Positions 40,355-47,203 of a stretch of DNA of 49,043 nt are shown here, piece after piece; the stretch's first letter is position 1; every line of letters begins with the position of its first letter. A program made the translations under genes and the position numbers. Under the pieces are notes generated by a model. The model was given only the letters and a program-made list of their open reading frames with translations. It was not told the DNA's origin and did not search any database. Source of the DNA: CAYYYA01 sp964517065 (lineage in GTDB: Bacteria; Patescibacteriota; Patescibacteriia; UBA1558; 2-01-FULL-52-15); NCBI GenBank assembly GCA_964517065.1, contig CAZFBK010000008.1:1-49043 (forward strand), in the 5' to 3' direction.

Positions 40355-40465
40355 TTAGCGACGACGAGAACGGTGAGGACGAATTCCTCGGTAGGCATAG
40401 CCACCGGTCCAGATTGGACCAGGGAAACGCCACTGATGACGGCGGTCTCGACGTCCGAAGCTCAT
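40355..40465 (-). CDS. 36-aa arginine-rich peptide, island 3
   Basis: It starts with ATG overlapping the stop of the previous gene (ATGA) and ends at TAA 31 bases before the cluster terminator. The product has about 11 arginines, with aromatic residues in the centre (RFPGPIWTGGYAYRG) and ends in RSRRR. Too small to assign; a nucleic-acid-binding or antimicrobial-type peptide are both conceivable. Translational coupling supports it. Confidence 0.55.
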   Translation of the reverse strand: MSFGRRDRRHQWRFPGPIWTGGYAYRGIRPHRSRRR

Positions 40466-40800
40466 CGAGACACCAGGGGAGTGAAGTTCGGTTCGGGCGC
40501 TTCGTAGTTGAAGGCGCCGAAGTCGATGTGAATCATCGGACGGTGTTCCAGCCGCTTGTTGCCCAGTAATTCATTGAGATCGGGAGGGCGAATGGCACAC
40601 GCAGCCGGCGAAGCGTACTGCGTCCACCACAAGGGGTGGTAGCAGCTCATTTCCTCAGGCGGGTCTTCTGCGACGATGCGCAGTTGACCCATGATCGTCT
40701 CCGACTTTTTCTTGAGGTTGAGTCGGGGTGCTCGGTTCCGAGGCTGGCGACCGGGCTTGTACTTTTTCGAGCGGCCAAACCGAAACGCTGAGTTGGACAT
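40462..40800 (-). CDS. 112-aa basic protein, island 3, unknown
   Basis: The N-terminal 35 residues are strongly basic (FGRSKKYKPGRQPRNRAPRL), then a mixed part with SCYHPLWWTQYASPAACAI. I recognise no domain. The start is preceded by GAGGAC-TTAGAGG, a usable ribosome site, 63 bases after the 40-aa gene. It overlaps the next gene by ATGA. Confidence 0.6.
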   Translation of the reverse strand: MSNSAFRFGRSKKYKPGRQPRNRAPRLNLKKKSETIMGQLRIVAEDPPEEMSCYHPLWWTQYASPAACAIRPPDLNELLGNKRLEHRPMIHIDFGAFNYEAPEPNFTPLVSR

Positions 40801-40863
40801 CCTCTAAGTCCTCGTAGAGGAAGTTATTATGCAGCCCAAGGATGCTGAATCGCGGAGGAGGGG

Positions 40864-40986
40864 TTACTGCTTTTTCGTTGAGGACTTCGGGGTGCTCGGC
40901 TTGGTCATCGCCGAGCTGACCTTCGCTGCGTAGTCGTCGCGAGGGTTCGTTCGGAAGATGAAGCAACGCGGGTCAATCTTTGCCAT
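40864..40986 (-). CDS. 40-aa small protein, island 3
   Basis: It reads MAKIDPRCFIFRTNPRDD and ends in a Ser/Lys-rich tail (PSTPKSSTKKQ). GAAAGGAAA lies 6 bases before the ATG. It follows the 84-aa gene by 97 bases on the same strand. Support comes from position and ribosome site only. Confidence 0.5.
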   Translation of the reverse strand: MAKIDPRCFIFRTNPRDDYAAKVSSAMTKPSTPKSSTKKQ

Positions 40987-41083
40987 ACGTGTTTCCTTTC
41001 TTTTTCGAGAAGGGTCGCAGCGCACAGATGTTGTTCAAAAACGGTTTTTACATTCTACACCCGCCGAAATGTCTCGGCAAGTT

Positions 41084-41338
41084 CTAGCGGAAGTACCGGC
41101 TGATGTCGCGTCCGAGTAGGTCATAGCGGCGACGAGAATCGCGGACGATTTCCACGTTTCCAGTGTCGGTCGTCCGCTTGGGGCCGATTGGCCGAGCTGA
41201 ATACACTGCCTCTCTGATGTTGCCCGACCGGCGACTGGGTGGATCGGTGTACAGTCGGGTATGAACGACAATCGTTCGTCCACGGGACGATTTTCCGTTT
41301 CCGCCGGCCTGACAACGATCAGATCCCTTACGTGCCAT
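41084..41338 (-). CDS. 84-aa arginine-rich protein, island 3, unknown
   Basis: MARKGSDRCQAGGNGKSSRG begins a polar, basic chain (about 17 Arg) with no hydrophobic core long enough for a membrane helix. AAGGAGG stands 9 bases before the ATG, a near-perfect ribosome site. Overlapping frames of 64 and 82 codons on the same strand lack such a site. The function is unknown; nucleic-acid binding is a guess from charge. Confidence 0.65.
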   Translation of the reverse strand: MARKGSDRCQAGGNGKSSRGRTIVVHTRLYTDPPSRRSGNIREAVYSARPIGPKRTTDTGNVEIVRDSRRRYDLLGRDISRYFR

Positions 41339-41400
41339 TGGACTGTCCTCCTTAGGATTGCCTCTTATGCAGCGCGCAGGTGCAGAGTGAACAAAAGAAA

Positions 41401-41892
41401 TTAACGGTACTCGGTCGAGTCTTCGCGGCAGTAGATGGTGATTTGATTTACCCCCCAGCCAGTGAAGCCACCGTACAGTTCACGTACGGCGTGAATCAAC
41501 CCGCCTCGGGTAAAATCCATCAGCCGACCGTAGTCGGTCTGAGGTTGATCCCAGAGTATCAGAGCACAATTGAAAGGTGTGCCCGGTTCCACTGGGCAGC
41601 GGAAGATAACGCTGCCGACGATCCACCAGAGGCCGATGTCGGCCACGGCACTGCTGAACTGAACGCTGTCAGTCCCGGCTGCCGTAACCATGACAATGGG
41701 GTGATCGGGATTGCTGAAATCATGAATCGCCGTGAAGCCGACGTTATCTACAGTGAAGTAGACATACACCTGACTCCACTCGACGGACGGCACCTGACAG
41801 CTGTCGAATTCGGCAGGTGACAGGGTGAAACTGTCGGCCGATACTGTTGCTGGAAGGAAGACAAATAAGAAAGCCATGAACCAGATTTTCAT
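41401..41892 (-). CDS. Secreted protein of unknown family, island 3
   Basis: 163 residues with a signal peptide (1-19, cleavage after VSA-D) and a mature part rich in Val, Phe and Trp, with four cysteines (CQVPSVEW, FRCPVEPGTPFNC, IYCRED), probably a beta-sandwich with disulfides. GGAGGT lies before the ATG, which begins 2 bases after the previous stop. It is the second exported protein of a GC-rich island after that at 21042-21698, but the two sequences are not visibly related. Confidence 0.7.
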   Translation of the reverse strand: MKIWFMAFLFVFLPATVSADSFTLSPAEFDSCQVPSVEWSQVYVYFTVDNVGFTAIHDFSNPDHPIVMVTAAGTDSVQFSSAVADIGLWWIVGSVIFRCPVEPGTPFNCALILWDQPQTDYGRLMDFTRGGLIHAVRELYGGFTGWGVNQITIYCREDSTEYR

Positions 41893-41894
41893 TT

Positions 41895-42089
41895 TTAACC
41901 TCCGTGTGGCGGCTTGGTTTTCTTCCTTGGCGGTGTCGGTTTCGAAGTAGCGGCGATTAATCTGTCGCGAAGCTCTCGCAGCTGTCGAGCTGCTTCAGTT
42001 TCGCTGATAAGAAAACCATCAACTCCTATTCGGGAATCTTGGTGTCCCGGATTGGTCGGTGACTTTCTTCTACCTTTGAGCTGGGCCAT
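41895..42089 (-). CDS. 64-aa basic protein, first gene of island 3
   Basis: MAQLKGRRKSPTNPGHQDSR starts a mostly helical chain (SETEAARQLRELRDRLIAAT) with a Pro/Lys-rich end (PPRKKTKPP). GGAGGT precedes the ATG by 6 bases. It resembles small host-factor-like proteins only in charge; the family is unknown. Confidence 0.6.
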   Translation of the reverse strand: MAQLKGRRKSPTNPGHQDSRIGVDGFLISETEAARQLRELRDRLIAATSKPTPPRKKTKPPHGG

Positions 42090-42411
42090 GTCATACCTCC
42101 GAGGTTTTTATCAAACTTGAGACTATCGAAATGTTAAGGTCCGAGCTTAGAATCAGCCAGATTTGGCCAATAATAAGTGGCTTTTTATAATACCATTTTA
42201 TTAAGATTATGTCAATGATAACGAATTAAGAAAGCAGAAATAAGAATTGTCGATGCCTTGGTTGACTTCTCACCTAGTATGCTTATAATGACGTCAGTTA
42301 ATTAACAGCTAAAGGTCTAACAGGGAGCCTTTAAGATAGGAGTTGGTAGTTAGAAGTTAGGAGTTAGGGAAACTCACCTTCTGAATTGCCACTCATTAAG
42401 AAAGGCTTTTT
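42090..42411. other. Spacer with comM promoter and leader
   Basis: AGCCA...TGGCT followed by TTTTTAT near 42160-42190 may be a terminator. TTGACT (42262-42267), 16 bases, TATAAT (42284-42289) is a good promoter. The 120-base leader contains AAAGGTCTAACAGGGAGCCTTT and an AGTTAGGAGTTAG word repeat (about 42340-42372), one arm of the usual spacer class. No gene is seen. Confidence 0.6.
42262..42289 (+). promoter_or_regulatory. Promoter of comM
   Basis: TTGACT and TATAAT with a 16-base spacer, 122 bases before the start codon. Confidence 0.7.
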
Positions 42412-43929
42412 ATGTTACCCAAAATTTTAACTGTGTCATGTTACGGTTTGGATTGTTCGTTAGTAGAAGTGGAAGCAGACATTTCTAAAGCGCGAGCTGC
42501 TTGTATCATTGTCGGCTTGGCAGATACCGCAGTCCAAGAAGCACGTGAACGCGTACGTGCTGCTTGTGATAATTCTGGCTTACGATTCCCCCGTATCAAA
42601 GTAACGGTGAATCTAGCACCGGCTGATCTGCGCAAAGAAGGAACGGCTTTTGATCTACCAATTGCCATCTCTGTCATTCTGCAAAAAGAATATATCAAAC
42701 TGTCGGCAGAAGACAGCGCCGCGGTCTATGTTGGCGAGCTATCACTAGCTGGAGAGGTTCGTCCAATTCACGGAGTGCTGAATATTACCGCCTTTGCCGC
42801 GGCGCAGGGTATCAAGAAAATTTTTGTCCCTGTGGCCAATGCTCTCGAAGCGAGCTTAATTCCTGACATCACGATTTATCCAGTGATGACGCTGAGACAA
42901 CTCGTAGATCATATCAATGGCAAAGTTTTAATCACACCGTTTGTCGCTCCACCCTTGAAACAAATTGAATCTGTCTTTACTCATACTTTGTCTGAGATTA
43001 AAGGTCAGGCCACTGCCAAAAGAGTTTTGGAAATAGCCGCAGCCGGCGGACACAATGTGTTATTTTCCGGTCCTCCCGGATCTGGCAAAACCTTATTAGC
43101 CAAAAGTTTCCTCTCAATCCTACCGCCGTTATATTTAGAAGAAGCCTTGGCAGTGAGTAAGATTTATAGTTGTGCAGGATTACTACCATCTGATGAACCG
43201 TTAATGCAGCAGCGACCTTTTCGTGGGCCACATCATTCAGCTTCACTCGTGGCTTTGGTTGGTGGTGGATCATGGCCACGACCGGGAGAGATCACCTTGG
43301 CGCATCACGGTGTTTTATTTCTCGATGAGCTGGCAGAGTTTCCCCGTCCGGTTTTGGATACCTTACGTCAGCCATTGGAAGAAAAAGTTGTCACGATCTC
43401 ACGCGCGCAAGCCAACGTTCGCTTCCCGGCCGATTTTATCTTGATCGCAGCGGCTAACCCCTGTCCCTGCGGTTATCACGGATATAGTCAGTGGCGTGAG
43501 TGTGTCTGCAAGCCGTCTCAACTGATGAACTATCAGCGCAAGATTTCCGGACCGTTGTTAGACCGCATGGATATGTATTTGGAGGTTGTGCCGGTTGAGC
43601 ATAGTGCGTTGTTGGAACGAACCTTTTCGGTAGTTGATGAATCTATTGAGTCTCGTCAGCGCGTGACCAAGGCGCGCGAACTGCAAACTGAACGCTACGG
43701 TTCGCAGGCACGACTGAATTCCAATCTATCAAATCGAGAGTTACAACAGCACTGTGCTCTGTCTACAGAATGTCGTCAGCTCTTAGAGCAAGCGGCGCAA
43801 TCCTTACATCTATCATCACGCGCTACGCATAAAGTTATTAAGGTTGCGAGGACTATTGCTGATCTCGCAGGCGAGACAGATATCAAACCTGACTATATTT
43901 TGGAGGCGTTGCAGTATAGGAAAAAATGA
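42412..43929 (+). CDS. comM: ComM/YifB-type AAA+ ATPase (Mg-chelatase-like)
   Basis: 505 residues with an N-terminal Lon-protease-like domain (about 1-170), a AAA+ core with Walker A GPPGSGKTLLA, Walker B VLFLDELAEF and the PCPCGYHG zinc-type motif (AANPCPCGYHG), and a C-terminal helical part. In naturally competent bacteria ComM moves branches of recombining DNA. It may serve DNA uptake here; no other competence genes are in the window. Starts at ATG after AAAGGC. Confidence 0.93.
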   Translation: MLPKILTVSCYGLDCSLVEVEADISKARAACIIVGLADTAVQEARERVRAACDNSGLRFPRIKVTVNLAPADLRKEGTAFDLPIAISVILQKEYIKLSAEDSAAVYVGELSLAGEVRPIHGVLNITAFAAAQGIKKIFVPVANALEASLIPDITIYPVMTLRQLVDHINGKVLITPFVAPPLKQIESVFTHTLSEIKGQATAKRVLEIAAAGGHNVLFSGPPGSGKTLLAKSFLSILPPLYLEEALAVSKIYSCAGLLPSDEPLMQQRPFRGPHHSASLVALVGGGSWPRPGEITLAHHGVLFLDELAEFPRPVLDTLRQPLEEKVVTISRAQANVRFPADFILIAAANPCPCGYHGYSQWRECVCKPSQLMNYQRKISGPLLDRMDMYLEVVPVEHSALLERTFSVVDESIESRQRVTKARELQTERYGSQARLNSNLSNRELQQHCALSTECRQLLEQAAQSLHLSSRATHKVIKVARTIADLAGETDIKPDYILEALQYRKK

Positions 43930-44009
43930 ACCCGAAATTCGAAACACGAAATTCGAAGGAAATTTTAAATATTAAATCTTAAACAAAAAAGCTACTGGGC
44001 ATCATTTTT

Positions 44010-44119
44010 GGTTATTGCGAAACTCGTACTCGAGTGAAGCAATCTCTAATAGATTCCGTATAGAAAACTACTCAATATATAGACTGGACTGCTTCGCCCA
44101 GTGCGGCTCGCAGAAACCA
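44010..44119 (+). repeat. Dispersed mosaic repeat, copy D (direct, short)
   Basis: Same ends as copies A to C, but the middle holds only GCTTCGCCCAGTGC. TTCGAA-type words precede it at 43930-43980. The 43930-44382 gap also contains the foldback at 44187-44301; no gene is seen apart from these. Confidence 0.85.
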
Positions 44120-44186
44120 ATAATATTGACATTTTTCTTTGTTTATGATACGTCTTAGGTGTAAGTAGTTCTTTGCAAATTGAGCG

Positions 44187-44301
44187 TTCTCTTCAGGGAT
44201 GAGGACAGAAATAAGAAAGGCGAAATTAGAAATTAGGAAACACCATACTACTTCCTAATTCCAAATTTCTAATTTCTTTCTATCTTCCTGCCTGAAGAGA
44301 A
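44187..44301. repeat. 115-bp foldback upstream of a small membrane peptide
   Basis: TTCTCTTCAGG and CCTGAAGAGAA are the ends; GAAATTAGAAATTAGGAA and TTCCTAATT...AAATTTCTAATTTC form the inner arms. It may be transcribed as the leader of the gene at 44383. Confidence 0.75.
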
Positions 44302-44382
44302 TATCTTGAGACTATAGAGTCCTTGGTAGTCGTCGAGCTACCAATATTCTTCGAAGGCTTTGAAGTAAACGAGACAATAATT

Positions 44383-44553
44383 ATGTTTCGCGCTATCTCC
44401 CAAGCTCTTTCGTTCCTTTTGTTACTCGTAGTACTCAAGATGTTCGCTCCAGAACTGTTCGTGTTGATCATTCAGATTATCACGGACGTACTGACAATGC
44501 TCAGCAACGCTATTCACGCTGCCAGCAGTAGTCAGTCACAACTTCCTTTCTGA
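44383..44553 (+). CDS. 56-aa hydrophobic peptide
   Basis: One long or two short helices (LSFLLLLVVLKMF; LFVLIIQIITDVLTML) and a polar tail. There is no family I know. It has a strong terminator downstream, which supports it as a gene; the ribosome site is poor. A longer in-frame start at 44323 is less likely as it would extend into the leader. Confidence 0.5.
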   Translation: MFRAISQALSFLLLLVVLKMFAPELFVLIIQIITDVLTMLSNAIHAASSSQSQLPF

Positions 44554-44579
44554 TCGCTCCCGCGATCAGACAAGAAATC

Positions 44580-44613
44580 GAGCCGTCCTCCCAGGATGGC
44601 TCTTTCTTTTTTG
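44580..44613 (+). terminator. Terminator of the 56-aa peptide gene
   Basis: GAGCCGTCCT, loop CCC, AGGATGGCTC, then TTTCTTTTTT. A small GATCGCTCCCGCGATC hairpin lies just before it (about 44552-44568). Confidence 0.9.
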
Positions 44614-44617
44614 GCAA

Positions 44618-44640
44618 GCAAAAAACAGCCTTGCGGCTGT
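44618..44640 (-). terminator. Terminator of the gene at 44666-45076
   Basis: On the minus strand ACAGCC-GCAA-GGCTGT is followed by TTTTTT. A second hairpin, TATTGC/GCAATA, spans the stop codon region. Confidence 0.85.
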
Positions 44641-44665
44641 CGTTTGTATATTGCGCTATGCAATA

Positions 44666-45076
44666 TTAAGGATGAAGAACAGAAACCCATGCTGATCCTG
44701 TCCAGCGCCAGACATTACCAGCAGCATCGAGGAAGGCGTTAGGTTGCCATTGCTTGATGGAAGGAGTTGAAGTAGGTAGCGTCCGGTTGATATCGGTCCA
44801 GACTCCTCCGGTGGTAGACCAGACGTGACGGTCACGTGTCAGAGCGTAGGTAGTACTGGAAGCGGTAGTTTCACTGTAAATCGCAACAACCTTATTAGTT
44901 GCTTTGGGAGATTTATGTTTCTCAAACTCGAAAGATTCTTTATTTTGCATACTGACGGTAGCAGCGACTGTAGATTTAGTATTAGATTTCTCATTCTTAG
45001 AATCAGATTTTGCGAACACATTCGTGACGCTGAGGACGATAGCTAGTGAGGCTATGACTACGATATATTTTTTCAT
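44666..45076 (-). CDS. Small secreted protein, unknown
   Basis: 136 residues with a signal peptide (1-22, cleavage after VFA), a Lys/Ser-rich segment, and a Trp-rich C-terminal half with two similar stretches (RHVWSTTGGVWTDI and GNVWRWTGSAWVSV) that look like short beta repeats. It is divergent from the peptidase gene. The function is unknown. Confidence 0.65.
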   Translation of the reverse strand: MKKYIVVIASLAIVLSVTNVFAKSDSKNEKSNTKSTVAATVSMQNKESFEFEKHKSPKATNKVVAIYSETTASSTTYALTRDRHVWSTTGGVWTDINRTLPTSTPSIKQWQPNAFLDAAGNVWRWTGSAWVSVLHP

Positions 45077-45103
45077 GGAGTTGTGTTAATTATTACATTA
45101 GGG

Positions 45104-45109
45104 TATACC
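45104..45109 (+). promoter_or_regulatory. -10 box (TATACC) of the C39-like gene, near-leaderless
   Basis: TATACC 10 bases before the ATG at 45120, with no Shine-Dalgarno. Confidence 0.45.
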
Positions 45110-45119
45110 TAACTACACT

Positions 45120-45927
45120 ATGAGACGAACTAAAGGAATAATTCTTACAGCCGCTATTTTCCTCGTTATTGTAGGTGGTTTTGGCTATGCCTATCGTAGT
45201 GTTATTCGCCAGGCTCTAACCCCGAAAGAGATTTTGCCGGTAGCAGTACCCTTATCTGATATAGTTCCTGTGGCGCCGACTCCAACTACGACTCCAGCTG
45301 TAACTCCAACTCCAACAACCACAAAACCTACTCCCAAACCCACTCCAACACCAACGCCGACACCTGTGGTTAAGGATCAGATCAATCTGGCGGTACCTTT
45401 TGCCTCACAGGCACCTTTTGGCGATTGGGCTATGCCGTATGGAGAAGCTTGTGAGGAAGCGAGTTTGATCATGACAGTTCACTATCTCCAAGGTGCTACC
45501 TTATCGAAACAACAGATGAAAGATGCTATTGATGATATGGTGGCTTGGCAGATCGAAGCTTGGGGTAGTCATAAAGATATTACTATGAAAGAGGAGGTTG
45601 AGTTAGCTAAACATTTTTATCCCAAATATTCTTACCAGCTTATCTCTAACCTGACGGCTGATAAAATTCGAGAACAGTTAGTTTTGGGTCGTCCGGTGAT
45701 TGTGCCAGCAGCTGGGAGAGAATTACACAATCCAAATTTCAAACAACCCGGACCGATCTATCATATGTTGGTGATCAAAGGTTTCACCAAAGACGGCAAG
45801 TTCATTACTAATGATCCGGGTACACGTAACGGTGCTGACTATGTATATACCGAGGCGGTATTGCTGAATGCTATCCATGATTGGACAGGGAGCGCGGCGG
45901 ATGGGGATAGGGTTGGGTTGGTGGTGT
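45120..45927 (+). CDS. Secreted C39-like cysteine peptidase, cut by an assembly gap
   Basis: 269 residues remain. N-terminal membrane anchor (about 8-25), a Pro/Thr linker with TPTPTPT repeats (about 50-83), then a peptidase C39-like domain: VPFASQAPFGDW, catalytic cysteine in YGEACEEASLIM, histidine in GPIYHMLVIKGF and aspartate/asparagine in FITNDPGTRNG. Extracellular peptide cleavage is likely. The end lies within or after the run of N; the sequence after the gap in the same frame is not part of it. Confidence 0.82.
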
Positions 45928-46027
45928 NNNNNNNNNNNNNNNNNNNNNNNNNNNNNNNNNNNNNNNNNNNNNNNNNNNNNNNNNNNNNNNNNNNNNNNNN
46001 NNNNNNNNNNNNNNNNNNNNNNNNNNN
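45928..46027. other. Assembly gap (100 N)
   Basis: Exactly 100 N, the usual placeholder for a scaffold join of unknown length. The 3' end of the peptidase gene and any gene beyond it are missing. Confidence 0.98.
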
Positions 46028-46034
46028 AAATATA

Positions 46035-46364
46035 TTATTCAGCGGGAGTGGCGGGAGGTGGGGTGCTGGCTGGCGTATGAGAGGCTGTGTGTTTGAGAGA
46101 ATCCTTCAAGGCTTTACCGGCTTTGAATTTAGGAATGGTGACAGCCGGGATTTGGATACGTTCTGTTGGATTCTGCGGATTGACACCCATACGGCTGGAG
46201 CGATCCTTGGCAGAGAAGGTGCCGAAACCGGTTAACGTCACTTCTTCATGAGCTTTGAGCTTGGTCATGACTGTCTGCTCGAAAGCGTCGAGGACGTTCT
46301 CTACGTCCTTTTTGTTCATGGTAAGGGTAGTGGCGATAGATTCACACAATTCTGCTTTGTTCAT
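46035..46364 (-). CDS. HU-type DNA-binding protein
   Basis: 109 residues, slightly longer than HU (about 90). LTGFGTFSAKDRSSRMGVNPQNPTE-like DNA-binding arm region with the conserved NP and the IPAVTIPKFKAGKALKD end are seen; the N terminus MNKAELCESIATT is typical. The C-terminal tail is Pro/Ala/Thr-rich (TPASTPPPATPAE). It bends and packs DNA. The gene lies just beyond the assembly gap. Confidence 0.92.
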   Translation of the reverse strand: MNKAELCESIATTLTMNKKDVENVLDAFEQTVMTKLKAHEEVTLTGFGTFSAKDRSSRMGVNPQNPTERIQIPAVTIPKFKAGKALKDSLKHTASHTPASTPPPATPAE

Positions 46365-46391
46365 AGGATAGATCCTTAATAGTCTTGAAAC

Positions 46392-47198
46392 TTACACAGT
46401 AATAGTAGCGTGTAATGGCTCAATTTGCAAACAGCGCCCCGTAGCAGGATCAAGCTCCAGATAGACAGCAGAAATAACAGCCGGACCAGTCTCGGGCCAG
46501 TCGAAGGGTCCGATATTTTCGCCTTTGAAACGGTTGATGATGATGTCAGACTTCACACCCAGCACCGTATCCTGTCCGCCGGCCATACCAAGATCGCTGA
46601 TATATCCCGTGCCCTGGCTCAGTACGCGAGCGTCAGCTGTTGGCACATGGGTATGGCTGCCGAGGACGGCTGAAGCACGACCATTGAGATACAGACCCAT
46701 AGCAACTTTCTCACTCGTAGTCTCGGCGTGGAAGTCTACCAGCAATAATTTCGGTTGACCCATAGCCTGACAGATCTCATCGAAAGCAGTGAAAGGATTA
46801 GTGGTTACCATGCCTTCCATTTGGAACTGACCGAGAAGATTCAAGATATATAATTCGTGCTTACCAACAGTCACAGTCTTCCAACGAGTACTTACGGGAG
46901 TCAGTGGGCTATTGGCTGGTAGCGCTAGAGAAAAATTTTGGGAGATTTCTGTATCGCTTGGATCTTCTTTGGACCAGATATGATTGCCACCGGTGAAAGC
47001 GTCGATGCCGGCTTCTCTCATCTCAGTCAGAGATTTGACGGTCACGCCTTTGCCATGAGCCAGATTTTCGACATTAGCCAAAATAACATCAGGATGATAT
47101 TTAGCTTGCCATTGGGGGATGATCTGCGCTACAGCACGGCGTCCGATCTTGCCGACGATATCACCGAAGAATAAAATTTTGACAGGTTTGTCAGCCAT
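46392..47198 (-). CDS. YmdB-type metallophosphoesterase
   Basis: 268 residues of the TIGR00282/YmdB family, cyclic-nucleotide phosphodiesterases. Metal-binding motifs: FFGDIVGKIGRRA at the N terminus, NVENLAHGKG, GGNHIWS, DFHAETTSEK, and GSHTHVPTADA. In other bacteria ymdB is next to rny, as here (5 bases upstream), and affects RNA and biofilm behaviour. Confidence 0.92.
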   Translation of the reverse strand: MADKPVKILFFGDIVGKIGRRAVAQIIPQWQAKYHPDVILANVENLAHGKGVTVKSLTEMREAGIDAFTGGNHIWSKEDPSDTEISQNFSLALPANSPLTPVSTRWKTVTVGKHELYILNLLGQFQMEGMVTTNPFTAFDEICQAMGQPKLLLVDFHAETTSEKVAMGLYLNGRASAVLGSHTHVPTADARVLSQGTGYISDLGMAGGQDTVLGVKSDIIINRFKGENIGPFDWPETGPAVISAVYLELDPATGRCLQIEPLHATITV

Positions 47199-47203
47199 TT
47201 AGA

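Noticed and set aside
40218..40433. 71-codon minus-strand frame
   Set aside because: It reads through the strong terminator at 40296-40324 and the 28-bp palindrome.
40655..40966. 103-codon minus-strand frame in island 3
   Set aside because: It overlaps two better supported small genes and has no ribosome site at its ATG.
40290..42110. Contamination from another genome as the only explanation for the GC-rich island
   Set aside because: Not excluded, but three such islands at separate sites, each ended by a terminator, fit acquired segments at least as well; read coverage would decide.
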